The notes beneath the pieces were generated by a model that ran no database searches, was not told the DNA's origin, and saw only the letters and a list, made by a program, of their open reading frames with translations. From contig OZ020487.1 of the NCBI GenBank assembly GCA_963971405.1, positions 38,413,039-38,477,038 on the forward strand: 64,000 bases of DNA. Direction: 5' to 3'. Shown one piece after another: positions 1 through 10,659 of the stretch. Source of the stretch: Psococerastis gibbosa (Eukaryota; Arthropoda; Insecta; Psocodea; Psocidae). The position numbers and the translations under genes are program-made. Within the stretch, counting starts at the first letter, position 1; every line of letters begins with the position of its first letter.

Positions 1-394
1 GTACTCTATAATGGTTTATTGTTATTAATTGTTAATAATTTAAATTATATCTTGCAGTGGGCCACTGCTCTAAGATCGATCGAAAAGCAGAAGCTTGAGC
101 GTGATAATTATATGTATAACAAATTTTTTCAAAATATTCCACCTTGTCCGGGATTACTGGACAAGGAACAAAAGTGAAAAGAAATTATTATTATTATTAT
201 ATATATTATATATTATGTGGAATTATATATTTATGATTTTATTCTTATTTGTAATGTATCACTTCTACGAAGTCACTGGAAAAACTCTCTCATAGTGTTC
301 ATTTATACTGTATTTAAGCGATTTTTATTTTTAAACTTTTATTGCATAGACCCGGGATTGGCAATTTTTTATAACAGCTGAGCCAAATTTCGAA
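1..394. other. AT-rich sequence, no gene seen
   Basis: Only short chance ORFs and (ATT)n-type simple sequence near 186-215 are present. Confidence 0.5.
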
Positions 395-613
395 ATAGCC
401 TGGTTTAGATTGCCCCCCCCCCCCCAACAGTTTCTCCGGCCCCTCCGTGGCCCCCCCACTTTTCAGATATTTTACATGTTGTTAAATTGTAGAATTATTG
501 AACCGTATACCTACTCCCAATGAAAAATGTTTCGTTTTTTTCATTGGCCCCCCCGGATAGAAGTCATGCCCCCTATGCCCCCCCCCCGCCTTAAAATTTC
601 TAGCGCCGCCACT
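395..613. repeat. Poly-C cluster, probable hAT-type MITE right end
   Basis: C-runs occur at about 411-424, 463, 549 and 581-588. The right edge reads CTAGCGCCGCCACTG, the complement of the CAGTGGCGG start typical of hAT-derived elements. The left terminus and duplication were not found. Confidence 0.45.
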
Positions 614-1714
614 GCCTTCAGCAGTCAGTACATAACCTACTTAGATGCGCATGGCTAGAAACAGCCAGTATTATAAAAATGGCAACAACATTTCGTCCCC
701 CTCCCTAACTCGATAGCTGGCGACGCCTTGGAACGCTCTACAGTAACACAATATAAATATTACCATTTAAAATTTAAAATTTAAATTAGAAACTTTTTTT
801 CCTTTGGGAATAAGTAATTTTAAATAAATAGAACACTGACTTTCTTCGGTTTAAATTATGCTTATATATTCAAGGCATAAGGAATAAACGTTTTGTTTAA
901 TTTCTTTTTATTTCTGCCCCACAGACAAAATATTACCTAATTTATGAGGAATGGGTAATCTGAGAGTATGGAATCCGCCTGCAGATTCATGATTATACAA
1001 TAGGTTAATATTTAATTTATATTATATTAACCAATAAGGCAATAAGACTGATTTGTGACTTAGGTCCATAATATAATCCAATGAAACCAATAGCATCTGC
1101 CCCTGTCTCTTCACACTATTGTTTAAAATAACTGACGCTTTAGAATGTTGTATTACTTGACAATTGACTAATATTAGGGTGATCATTTCCAAGTTCCGCT
1201 AACAGAACCACAAAGGTCATTTTTAACTTGTCATATGGCTTGGAAAATTGTAATTCTTGACAGCAGACCAATTTTTAAATCGGTGTATTTTTCAGAGCCA
1301 CCCTTAAGATATTACCTACACCCAAAATCATTAAACCCCAAGACGTAATCATCAATAGTAGAAGTGTACACACCATCATGTAACTTAATCACGGTTGAGA
1401 ATGAGCTAAGACTTTAATCCACCTAAAATGAGACTGATAATTAGGAGTGACGAAGAAAGCAGATATTGGCTCATTGGTAAGCAAAGGCTGGGGCGCGTGT
1501 GATTGGCTGAGTGTGCGCTAAGACCCGCCCCCCGCTGGAGAGAGAAATGCTATACAGGTTCACGGCGCTCCAGCTCCTTGCCTGTCTACAGGTGTTTGTT
1601 TTGGTGGGCTGCTTGGAATGCTGATAGCTCTCTGGGGGTGTCCCGCATAAAAATCTAAGGTCGTAGAGTGTTGAATGGCAATGAGATGCATTTTGCATAG
1701 TATTCTGCTTTTCA
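614..1714. other. No feature recognised
   Basis: The stretch is AT-rich with short repeats such as AATTTAAAATTTAAA near 768. There is no coding or transposon signal I can defend. Confidence 0.4.
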
Positions 1715-2015
1715 CTTCTTCTTCTTCTTCTTTAAATGCCTCTTCTATCAAAGATTGGCGATCATCATGACAATTTAGATCTTGGAGACTGTTGCTTTGA
1801 AAAGGGAAGTCGTGCTCTTGCCAAACCACTGTCTCAGGTTTGACAACCAGGATGTTCTTCATCTTCTCCTCGCAGTCCTTCCATCTTTGATCTTCCCTTG
1901 GATTGTTGGATTATTAGATGGCAGAAGGCGATACCTTAGTTCTTCACCACATGCCCGAAGTATGTTAGTTTCCGTTTCACGCTTTTTCCTCTATAATAAA
2001 CTGAGTGTTCATGAG
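1715..2015 (-). pseudogene. LINE relic, ORF2 C-terminus
   Basis: Read on the minus strand with frameshifts and stops, it gives KRKLTYFGHVV, then RRRTSWLSNLRQWF and SKIxIVMMIANL. These are the characteristic last ~80 residues of non-LTR retrotransposon reverse-transcriptase proteins in arthropods. It is a 5'-truncated dead copy. Confidence 0.8.
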
Positions 2016-3140
2016 TGCCATTGCTACAATATATAATCTTAGTAGTATTTTATCGATATAATTCTATGTTACCCATTGCGAGGCTCCGGGCAGCAGGTCA
2101 TTGCGAGGCCCTTTGTGCTTCGTGAAAAGCATGTCATGAGAAAGTAGGTCTGCTGGTTGTTGGGTGTAAGTATTTGTAATTTTAAAATATTTTGCATTGG
2201 AAGATTTACAAAAATAAAAAATACAGAGATATGATAAATTTTGAAATTGATGCGTTTGGCTTGTATGGCTTACTTCCACTTTTTTAGTATTAATTTGGTA
2301 TATATATATATGTATATTTATATATATATAATTTTGGTAGTTTTTTAATAGGCTCTAAGTCTCTAACCCTATAGGGTCTGACGTTTTTTAGAGACAAATC
2401 CAGACAATAATTGCTATTTTTCAAAAGTTTTAAATAAAAAATATAGTTAAAACAATTGATATATATTTGTATTATTATATACCGTATATATTTATTATTA
2501 TTGTATATATTTTTATATTTATATTATTATTAATCCTAACCTGAGATTAAAAGATTATTTTTTAATGGAAAGTGCTTTTCAAAATGGTTTTGTTAACATT
2601 TTTAACCCAAAAAATAAGCTAATACTAAATGTAGCATATGATAGGCCCGCAGCAGCACCTCGGCTTCTTCATCCATTCGCCCCCGGGCATCAACAACAGG
2701 GAGCTACCGAAGAGGGTGAAAGAACCTTTGCAACTCTTTGTTGCCAGCAAATCGCTTATCTTTAGCCACTGATGAAGCAAATGACGTACACTAAATATGG
2801 CAGACCACTCTAGAAATATTTAGCGTCAATTCCAAGGTCTCTGGGCGGAGTAGTGTCAGTCAAAATAATTACTACTGTCTGATATATTATTCTTGGGAAG
2901 GAGCCTCGGGTGGTGCAGAGCCCGTGTAATCAGCCTGATCAATTGGTAGCTGTAAAAGCAATCGCCAGCCACCATTGCGCACCTTCAGGCCTCTTCTCAT
3001 TAAACTGTCTGCAAAGTATTGCTCCCTATTAAATGGCAACATCAAACCAGTTTCGGTCACATCGCGGTCTTATGTATATATAGAAATAGGGAAACCGGGG
3101 GTTACTCAGGACCTGTCGTACAAATGGGCAGACTAGGCAA
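2016..3140. other. No gene; AT-rich with one hairpin-family fragment
   Basis: A TATATA tract lies at 2300-2330. Bases 2563-2610 match the core of the hairpin family seen whole at 31348-31514 (GGAAAGTGCT then CAAAATGGTTTTGTTAAC). Nothing else was recognised. Confidence 0.4.
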
Positions 3141-3144
3141 GCTG

Positions 3145-3164
3145 CGGGGGGGGGGGGGGGGGGG
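3145..3164. repeat. Poly-G run
   Basis: An uninterrupted run of about 18-20 G. It is isolated here, without visible transposon ends. Confidence 0.8.
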
Positions 3165-4256
3165 CGCAAGTTGAAATTAAGGGCAATTATTTGAAATAAA
3201 TAAAAAGCACCGAGTGGACTTCAAGCATCTGAAAATGGCGCGAAATAAGAGTTTATTATTTTTATGCACGGTGCTGAGAGAATGCACATGTAGGCGGGCT
3301 AAATATGGTTCCAACCGGGGTAGGAGGCGCTGTTGCAGCGAAATTCCATTGTATCAACAGTCAATAACTAAATTAATAGCTAATATATAATAAATGAAAA
3401 TGACGCCGAGGCCCGAGCTTGAGTTGTGATGAGGCTGACACTTGCAGTGGGAGATCCGCAGAAGGGGGGCTTTAAAATAAATTTAAAATGCCTAAACACC
3501 TGCCTTTTTGCAGCAGTATATTAATAATTTTCTGGTGGGGAAAAACCCCATGCCCCCGTCCTCGAGAGTTGACTCAGTTGTCATGTAGATTTGTAATTTA
3601 TATACATTTCTAAGTCTTTGGGGAGGGGCGCTAACTTCTCCTTGGCCCCAGACCCTCTTTTCCAAAATCCTGGACTCAACCCTGAATTGGCAGCTGGCTG
3701 TGTAAGCTATTCACGTAAAAAGCGAATTCATATATAGCCTCAGAAACATGCATGCTAATCCCTTATTCGTGATATGAGATGTATTTTGAAATATTGAATA
3801 CTTACAGTATTGAATAAAAACAAGAGCGATACGCAGCCAATAAAAGGGCATATAGCCGAGCCGGGGGTGGCAGTTACGTATAGGGTGAGAAAAGGGAGGG
3901 GTGTGAATTTCAGTCATTACTAATTCAAAAATCAGCTGAGCGAAACCAAATTTACATTTGGCGCACTGTTTTGTTTTACCGATACACTTGCTTCAGCTGC
4001 TACAATTTTTCCATTAAGAGCATTTTGTGGGGTGGGGTGTACTCCGACTCCGATATGCTCTTAAACAGATTTTGTAGAAATTTTTTCTTCTTCAGAAAAC
4101 TAGTGTTTTCACAATTTTTTCAAAAAACCATGTTCATATAATATATATCGTTGCGACCATGAAACGAGAAATTAATAAATTGATTCAAAATTACCTGCCA
4201 TCACTTACTGTTTTCCACTATAATGTTCATATAGCCCTATTTTTAATAGTTCTTTA
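3165..4256. other. No feature recognised
   Basis: Only short ORFs are present, with no conserved motif. No repeat family of this window matches. Confidence 0.4.
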
Positions 4257-4258
4257 TC

Positions 4259-4430
4259 AGACCCGTAGCCAGGATTTTTTTTTTGAGGGAGGAGGGAGAG
4301 CTGCGATAATTTACAGTTTATAGTGAAATGTCGCACGCATGGAAAGTTCTATCTAATTCTATCTAAACCAAGAAATGTGGGAAGGGGGGGGGGTGCAGCC
4401 CTGCTTCTTAGCTTATATTAAGCAATACAG
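4259..4430. repeat. G-rich hAT-like fragment
   Basis: The left edge CAGACCCGTAGCCAGGATT resembles the ends of the elements at 34667 and 23451. A G9 run lies near 4385. The right end and duplication are not clear. Confidence 0.4.
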
Positions 4431-4699
4431 TAATTTCTTTTATCTGTTAAGTAGTGTGGAACGATAATCCATTCGGCAGAGAACTGAAATATGAGGTCCG
4501 AGACATATAAAAGAAAAAAATATTTACCGATTGGAAAAGTTCTGTAAACATAATAAAATTATGATTATGCAGCCAGGCTCTCATTGATCTTGAATGGTTT
4601 CTACCTGTCCTTTAAGCTTTATATTTTCAGCAACCCAGTTTTGTACTTTTGGTGTATTTTAGGCAGACGCATTATTATGTTTACGGTCAATACCTCTCT

Positions 4700-4905
4700 C
4701 TTCAAGTTACAGCCGGATGGCTGGTTGGCAGCAACATGTGACTTCGATGCCTCCACTCCCCTCGATCCTGGTACGCTCTCTTCAGCTCCACGTATGTCTT
4801 GGCCCCTACATCCTCCATAACTTGCTGCAGGTAATCGTTTCTTCGGCGCCCAGGTCGGTTTACGCCTTCTATTGTTATTGTGTCAATATCATGGATAGGT
4901 AAACC
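4700..4905 (-). pseudogene. LINE relic, ORF2 C-terminus
   Basis: The minus strand reads EGVNRPGRRRNDYLQQV, then EDVGAKTYVELKRAYQDR and EWRHRSHMLLPTSHPAV. This is the C-terminal tail of a non-LTR retrotransposon ORF2, open over about 70 residues but lacking all catalytic domains. Homologous pieces lie at 10660, 17100 and 36345. Confidence 0.85.
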
Positions 4906-4934
4906 AAAAAATATTTCAAACCTCAATTATTGTC

Positions 4935-5157
4935 AGGACATGCAGCGCAGTGGTACGGATTCTGACTTTCACCCGAAAGGTTGTTGGTTCGAGTCCCACA
5001 CTGGCTACATTTTATGGCCATGCTTCGGAGGGCATGTAAAGAAGGCGGTCCCGGGCCTTCCTAGTCGAGTGTAAGAGATGGCTTTATAGCCCTAACTCCG
5101 CTAGATTGGCTTAGTAATAGAAACAATAAAAAGTCCTTATTTATTTATTTATTATTT
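4935..5157 (+). repeat. tRNA-Glu-derived SINE (SINE1), full length
   Basis: The head has a Pol III A box (GCGCAGTGGTACGG) and a B box (GGTTCGAGTCCC). The anticodon-loop region GACTTTCACCC matches tRNA-Glu(TTC). The body is about 110 bp and ends in TTGGCTTAGTAATAG, AATAAAAAG and a (TTTA)n tail. Mobilisation by a LINE is inferred. Other copies are at 5446, 38577 and 54743. Confidence 0.85.
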
Positions 5158-5269
5158 AGAAAATATTGCACATGATGTGTCTATTCAAATTGTACCCAAA
5201 CCTCAAATCGCGCATAACGGAAAATGTTTGTTCTGCCTAATCTGATCGGCTCACCGAAATACCAGTATT

Positions 5270-6276
5270 CAAAGAACCTTTACTCGAACATGCTTTCCAA
5301 TTTATCAACATTAGTAGATAGAGAATATGAGTAATTTCATGGTAAACAATTTTCCAGTGGTTCAATTTCCGATATCTCGGGGGGGGGGGGGGGGTCACTG
5401 GAAGTGAGATAAATGCTAGATAGGTCAGACAAACACATTAATTACCGGACATGTAGCGTAGTGGTACGGACTCTGACTTTCACCCGAAAGGTTGTTGGTT
5501 CGAGTCCCACACTGGCTAAATTTTCTGGCCATGCTTCGGAGGGCATGTAAAGCAGGCGGTCCCGGGCTTTCCTTGTTGAGTGTAAGAGAGGGCTTTTAGC
5601 CCTAACTCCGCTAGGTTGGCTTAGTAATAGAAACAATAAAAAGTTCTTATTTATTTATTTATTTATTTATTACCACACAGCATAAATAATTTTTTGTGCA
5701 AAACCAAATATTTTTTTTGGGAAAGCAACCTGTCCGGTTTCGTTACTCAATTTAACACCTAAAACATGCGTGAAGGTAGAAATCATCGATAGAAAGGTTT
5801 CGCAGAAAAATTATTTTTTAGTCATTTTTCATTACAATTCAGTTATTTTTATTTTTTTACCCCCAGAAGCAAATTATCAAGGGGCATGTGACCCCCCACA
5901 TTTTGTCAACATCAATAACGACTACAATATATGAGAATTTAAAAGAAATCGTTGGAGCCGTTTTTGAGAAGTAATTTTTTTAGAGGTTTTTTTGGAGTTT
6001 TTTGAGAATAAAACCCCCCCAAATTGATTTGACCCATAATAAAAAAAATGGTCCCGAGGGATGATTTTTGTAAACCTACATGCCAAAAATTTCATTCAAA
6101 TCCACCGAGTAGTTAGCCCGGAAATCGATGCACGGACAGACAGACAGACAGACATTTTGTAAAAACCACTTTTTTGGGTTCCTGGGACCTGAAAACGTGT
6201 TAATCCGTTGAAATCTCGGAATCGAAATTTTGGACCATCACAAAGCTTTCCTTATACTACGTATAAATTGGAAAGC
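5270..6276 (-). mobile_element. R900 family, copy 1 (interrupted by a SINE)
   Basis: The ends are inverted: ATGCTTTCCAATTTATC at the left and GTATAAATTGGAAAGCA at the right. Inside are a poly-G run (5379-5396), CTATCGATGATTT-type segments and a (CAGA)n tetranucleotide at 6133-6153. No transposase is present. The SINE at 5446-5671 splits it. A non-autonomous DNA element is the best guess; the superfamily is unknown. Confidence 0.65.
5446..5671 (+). repeat. SINE1 copy inside R900
   Basis: A full-length copy with A and B boxes and a (TTTA)n tail. Comparison with the uninterrupted R900 copy at 6900-7761 shows that ATTACC was duplicated on insertion, so this SINE is younger than that R900 copy. 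Confidence 0.88.
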
Positions 6277-6324
6277 AATAATTTATGGTATAGGTACAGT
6301 TACCTTAAGTGTCTAAATACGGCA

Positions 6325-6497
6325 CTTCGATGGCCAGGTGGTAACGTGCTTTCACTTGTTCGAGTCTTTACACGCCATGCGATCGGAGACGTGTCGTAAC
6401 TTAACACGGGTAATAACCTACAGATGCGACTGATAAGTTCATTCGGATATATTCATTAAATTGTTTGTATGCGATTAACCTTTAAAACAAATAAAAA
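6325..6497 (+). repeat. SINE2 copy (tRNA-like head, A-rich tail)
   Basis: The head reads GATGGCCAGGTGGTAAC (A-box-like), followed by TTGTTCGAGTCTTTAC, which contains a good B box in this copy. The body ends in ATTAAATTGTTTGTATGCG and a run of A. Further copies are at 21821, 29829, 38180 (minus) and 39590. Confidence 0.75.
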
Positions 6498-6514
6498 AAA
6501 TGAAATGTCAGACG

Positions 6515-6720
6515 ACCTCATACCGATAAAGAAAGTACAAAGCGAACATGACAGGAAGACGACTGGCCGGACATCTCGAAAACGCTGGGAGGATGAGTTG
6601 GAAACTGACCTTCGCGAGTTGGGAGTCTGTAGATGGTGAAGTATTGTTCAAACCGAGATGACTGGAGGAGTTTGTCGAGCAGGCCAAAACTCACCAAAGG
6701 CTGTACAGCCAGAAGAAGTC
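6515..6720 (+). pseudogene. LINE relic, ORF2 C-terminus
   Basis: The plus strand gives GRRLAGRTSRKRWEDEL, then ETDLRELGVCRW, a stop, and QNRDDWRSL. This is the end of a retrotransposon ORF2 of a lineage with the RGRPxxRWxDDL motif. It is broken by a stop. Confidence 0.8.
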
Positions 6721-6754
6721 TAAATGCGGCACAATCGTTTCGTCAATGACTTAT

Positions 6755-6866
6755 GACCGGGCCTTCCTAGTTGAGTGTAAGAGAGGGCTTTATAGCCCTA
6801 ACTCCGCTAGATTGGCTTAGTAATAGAAACAATAAAAAGTCCTTATTTATTTATTTATATTATTAT
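6755..6866 (+). repeat. SINE1, 3' part only
   Basis: It begins at GGGCCTTCCTAGTTGAG and carries the full tail including TTGGCTTAGTAATAG and (TTTA)n. The tRNA head is missing, as expected for 5' truncation. Confidence 0.8.
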
Positions 6867-6894
6867 ACAATACTTGTATGCAGACCGACGAGAC

Positions 6895-7761
6895 GATTCA
6901 CAAAGAACCGGTCCGAGTTTACTCGATCATGCTTTCCAATTTATCAACATTAGTAGATAGAGAATGAAGAAAATGAGTAATTTAAGGGTAAATAATTTTC
7001 CAGTGGTTAAATTTCCGATATCTCGGGGGGGGGGGGGGGGGGTGTCCACCTGACGTCACCGGAAGTGAGATAAATTCTAGATAGGTCAGACCAACACATT
7101 AATTACCACACAGCAATAATGGCAGGGCACGCAATGCATTTGAGCGCGAATTTTCTATCATTTTTTCAAAAAAATATTTTTTGTTCAAGACCAAATATTT
7201 TTTTGGGAAAGCAACCTATCCGGTTTCGTTACTCAATTTAACACCTAAAACATGCCTGAAGGTAGAAATCATCGATAGAAAGGTTTCGCAGAAAAATTAT
7301 TTTTTAGTCATTTTTCATTAAAATGTAGTTATTTTTATTTTTTTACCCCTAGAAGCAAACTATCAAGGGGCAAGTGACCCCCTGCGTTTTATCAACATTA
7401 ATAACGACTGCAATACATGTGAATTTAAAAGAAATCGTTAGAGCCGTTTTCGAGAAAAAAATTTTTTAGACGTTTTTTGGAGTTTTTTGAGAATAAAACC
7501 CCCCACAAATTGAATTGGCCCAAAATAATAAAAACGGTCCCGAGGTATGGTTTTTGTGAACCTACATGCAGAATGTCATCAAAATCGATCGAGTAGTTTG
7601 CCCGGAAATCGATGCACAGACAGACAGACAGACATTTCGTAAAAACCACTTTTTTGGGTTCCTGGGACCTCAAAACGTGTAAATCCGTTGAAATCTCGGA
7701 ATCGAAAATTGCGACCATCACAAAGCTCTCCTTATACTACGTATAAATTGGAAAGCAAAAT
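6895..7761 (-). mobile_element. R900 family, copy 2 (uninterrupted)
   Basis: It runs from GGTCCGAGTTTACTCG and ATGCTTTCCAATTTATC to GTATAAATTGGAAAGCA. It has a G19 run at about 7024-7042 and a (CAGA)n tract at 7617-7633. A 98-residue frame on the minus strand is a by-product of the repeat, not a gene. Confidence 0.7.
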
Positions 7762-8383
7762 GGTCGTGAAATTCCCTATAGTACAATATAATATACAATA
7801 TATAATATGTTACATAGTATTTGCCGTTCAGTGCTCGCGCAGACATCAACCAGAACAATCCGATCGGTATCTATCTCCATTAGTGCGTCTAGGTTCTCTC
7901 TGCTACCCATATTTAATACTACCCGACCGAAACTTCACCACGCCACGTCGAATCAATAATCGTAATCGCGGCCCGCACCAACGATTCTTATCTTCACCGC
8001 CATTGTTTCATATACAGGCACACCAGCCATCGTACAGGCAAAGATTGTCCAAAGTGCCGTCGTTCGTCGGAGCTGCCTTTGAATCGCCAAAAGCGTAGCA
8101 ACATACTCCCAGGATTTTTACACTGGAGTGTGGTTTTTTTCGGATGTTTCGTGACTTGGCTCTGTCCATCAGTGGTCCCATCCTCCGCATCATTTTTGGT
8201 CTTCCTGTGTGCAAGCTTCTGTCATATTACAGTAGTTGGTCTCCTGTGAGTCAGAGAGTGACTCAGCCAAAGATACTGCTGTGTGTTTACGCTCATCTTG
8301 CTGCTATACAGTCATTGAGGCTCTTCGGACTTGTAATTGCAATGCCAATGCATCCTACTTAAAAGTACTTACTTACTGGCTTA
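7762..8383. other. GC-richer unassigned segment
   Basis: Bases 7820-8110 are richer in GC than the flanks and are open on the plus strand (part of 7688-8098, Arg/Pro/Ser-rich). A CPKC pair occurs in another frame. It may be a retroelement remnant; I do not recognise it. Confidence 0.25.
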
Positions 8384-8583
8384 GCCGGCCGCCATACCAA
8401 GTTGAATCCAGCGGACCAGAGCAGGTTCAAAGCTGCAGATAACTTGGTAGTGTGCACAATGCCGGTAGGGAAACATGGTAGGACTTGTCCTGGTCACCTC
8501 CAAACTAATCGTGTCATTTCACTGTGTTTACCAAGTGGTTCGGAATCCACTATAATCAGGAGGTCCACTGTCCTATGGGCCCA
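8384..8583 (+). repeat. Dispersed repeat D1, copy 1
   Basis: A ~200-bp segment nearly identical to the reverse complement of 54413-54612. Both copies are open in one frame, but every difference I checked between them changes the amino acid, so the frame is not under protein constraint. Confidence 0.75.
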
Positions 8584-9493
8584 CTCCGTGGCCTGGGACT
8601 GCGTCCAACCATTCTACCACTACTGGCTTATGTATAAACGTACCTCATAATTCTAGGTGTGTGATTTTTTTCCAAAAAGAGCTCGTTCTGCCTAGTGCTT
8701 GGTCAACAATTTGCCTCTTCTCCCCTTAAATCCGCGAATGCATACTGTTGCCACCAAACACACTTGTATTTGCAAGTCTACGAGCTACTTAACACTATAT
8801 ACACTCAGCGGCCAGCGCGAGCACGCTGAGAATTCAAATTATACAATAAAATTATCTAAATTGTTAATTTCTCTGTAATGCAGGAGACTAGGAGGAGCTC
8901 CCAAATTATAATAATTGTGGAATAAAGCTCGTTTCTGTATGAAGTATGAACCGCATATACAATATGGTTTGTAATATTTAGGAATTCGTATTATATATAC
9001 CATGCCGTGGCTGGAGATGAACGTTATCCGTTATCAATATGGCTGCTAGTGTAGCCTGCACAAGATAAGTACGCAATTTGGCGGGGAAAATAGCCTGCAC
9101 AAGCTAAGTACAGAGTTTTTGACCGGGTCCAGGTATCCGTTCTGCTATGCTACAATGCGTAAGACTTCGATATTTTTTGCGCTGGTACTTATCTCTGATA
9201 ATTGACTTATGGTTAACGGGTGCCTCGTAAGGCATATTATGGCTCCCGCCGCTCCAGCTAATATATTTTTATGATATATACAAGGCGTAAATCATATACA
9301 TTACTGTTAAGAGGAATTTTTGGAAAACAATACGGCGGGAGAGCCTCTGAGCATCTGATATGAACTTTGATTAGACAGAAAACATTTGTTTATATGAACT
9401 ATTTTTAATCTATAAAATTAAATAATCTAAAAAGAGAAGCGGCGACGTATGCCAGAAAGAAGATTACTTTATTATTATTACTTACTTTACTTA
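8584..9493. other. No gene; short direct repeat
   Basis: TAGCCTGCACAAG occurs twice, at 9053 and 9090, each followed by TAAGTAC. Nothing else was recognised. Confidence 0.4.
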
Positions 9494-9592
9494 AGGTTAG
9501 CATGAAAAGAAGACTTTATAGTCTTATTGTTGGCCTTTTGTTTTGTTTTTATTCAATAAAGTCGTTTTCAATTCAATTCAATTCAATTTCTT
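9494..9592 (+). repeat. LINE-type 3' tail with AATAAA and pentamer repeat
   Basis: GGTTAGCATGAAAAGAAGAC, TTTATAGTCTTATTG, then AATAAAGTCG and (TTCAA)n. The same tail recurs at 14866-14945 and 16999-17095 with TTCA or TTTCA repeats. It faces the relic at 9600 tail to tail. Confidence 0.65.
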
Positions 9593-9599
9593 TTATTTT

Positions 9600-10085
9600 T
9601 ACTGCGCCTTATCCTCATGGAGGGTCGGCGCCACTGCAGCGTTTCCACACAGTCCTGCTCTGGGCGTCCTCGGTAGAGAGACCCAAACTTCTCAAATCGC
9701 CGGCGATCTTTCTTCTCAGTGTAACTCCCGTTCTCCCTGGTGGTCTTCTTCCTTGGATATCCCGGTTCATTACTCTTTTGACTAGCTGGTTTTCGTCTCT
9801 ACATAGTACGTGTACCCACCAGTTCAGCCTCTTTTCTCTTAGTTTCTCCTGCACGTCACGGGTTCTTATCTCTTGCCTAATTTCTCGGTTTTTACCTTGG
9901 TCTCTCAGCGTTACACCGGGATCTTCTTAGCATTCGCATTTCTCTTGCGTGAATCATATTTTCCTCACACTTTCGTAAGGCCCAGCACTCAGATCCATAC
10001 AGCATACAGAGGCGAACAACTTGCATACATAGATGCGTCCCTTCCATTTTTTTGATTTTTTTTTTATCTTTGAAAACGTTTACCA
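9600..10085 (-). pseudogene. LINE relic, ORF2 C-terminal ~150 residues
   Basis: The minus strand reads LLYGSECWALRKCEENMIHA and MRMLRR, then after a break EKLREKRLNWWVHVL, MNRDIQGRRPPGRTGVTL, DLRSLGLSTEDAQSRTVWK and RCSGADPP. These are classic motifs after the reverse-transcriptase domain of arthropod non-LTR elements. The longest relic of its type here; frameshifted between 9854 and 9892. Confidence 0.88.
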
Positions 10086-10659
10086 AATGATTCTTTTCAG
10101 AGACGCCCCTAATCGCAGAATGAGGGGATACATACTAAAATTGGGATTTATAAGCTCGATAGCGTTAGGTGCATAGGCATAATACTGGGAAGAATCCAAG
10201 GTTGGGACGGCGCAGGTAGCCCGCGTGTGCCGCCGGGCTGGTCCAGGACTATCATCATTAACGAATTAAAGTAACGAATAGTTGAGGAGTGTTTATTGGC
10301 GCACCGCCTCCGGCGGTGATTGACTTCCAATGCAGGCACGGTTCAGTGAGAACTCAAAACTATAAATAAATCATGGCACCCCAGCAATATTCGGTATAAT
10401 GGAAATACAGTTGTCCCTCGACACTTTGAAATCCGACGTACTCGGTAGTCCGACCCGCCACCTGCTGGCTTGTCACAGAAAATCCAGGACTTTATTGAAA
10501 AGTTGGACGCAACAATCACTCAACTTGGGTTAGTGTTTACAGTAACTGTTTACAGTAGTGTGTTTTACATCGTCCTAGCTATTTAATGATTATTAATGCT
10601 GTATAAAAAAATTACGTACAGGGAAAATTATAAAAACGAAATAAGACTCAATGGCAAAA
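10086..10659. other. No feature recognised
   Basis: Short ORFs only. No repeat shared with the rest of the window was seen. Confidence 0.4.

Noticed and set aside
7425-7721. 98-codon minus-strand ORF with Cys/Ser/Val repeat
   Set aside because: It lies in the R900 repeat; the low-complexity part is the (CAGA)n tract, and other copies are frameshifted.
8402-8650. 82-codon ORF with a homologue at 54311-54619
   Set aside because: The two are copies of repeat D1. The differences I compared alter amino acids, so the frame is not maintained.
9502-9930. 142-codon plus-strand ORF
   Set aside because: It is the antisense of the LINE relic at 9600-10085 joined to a retroelement tail.
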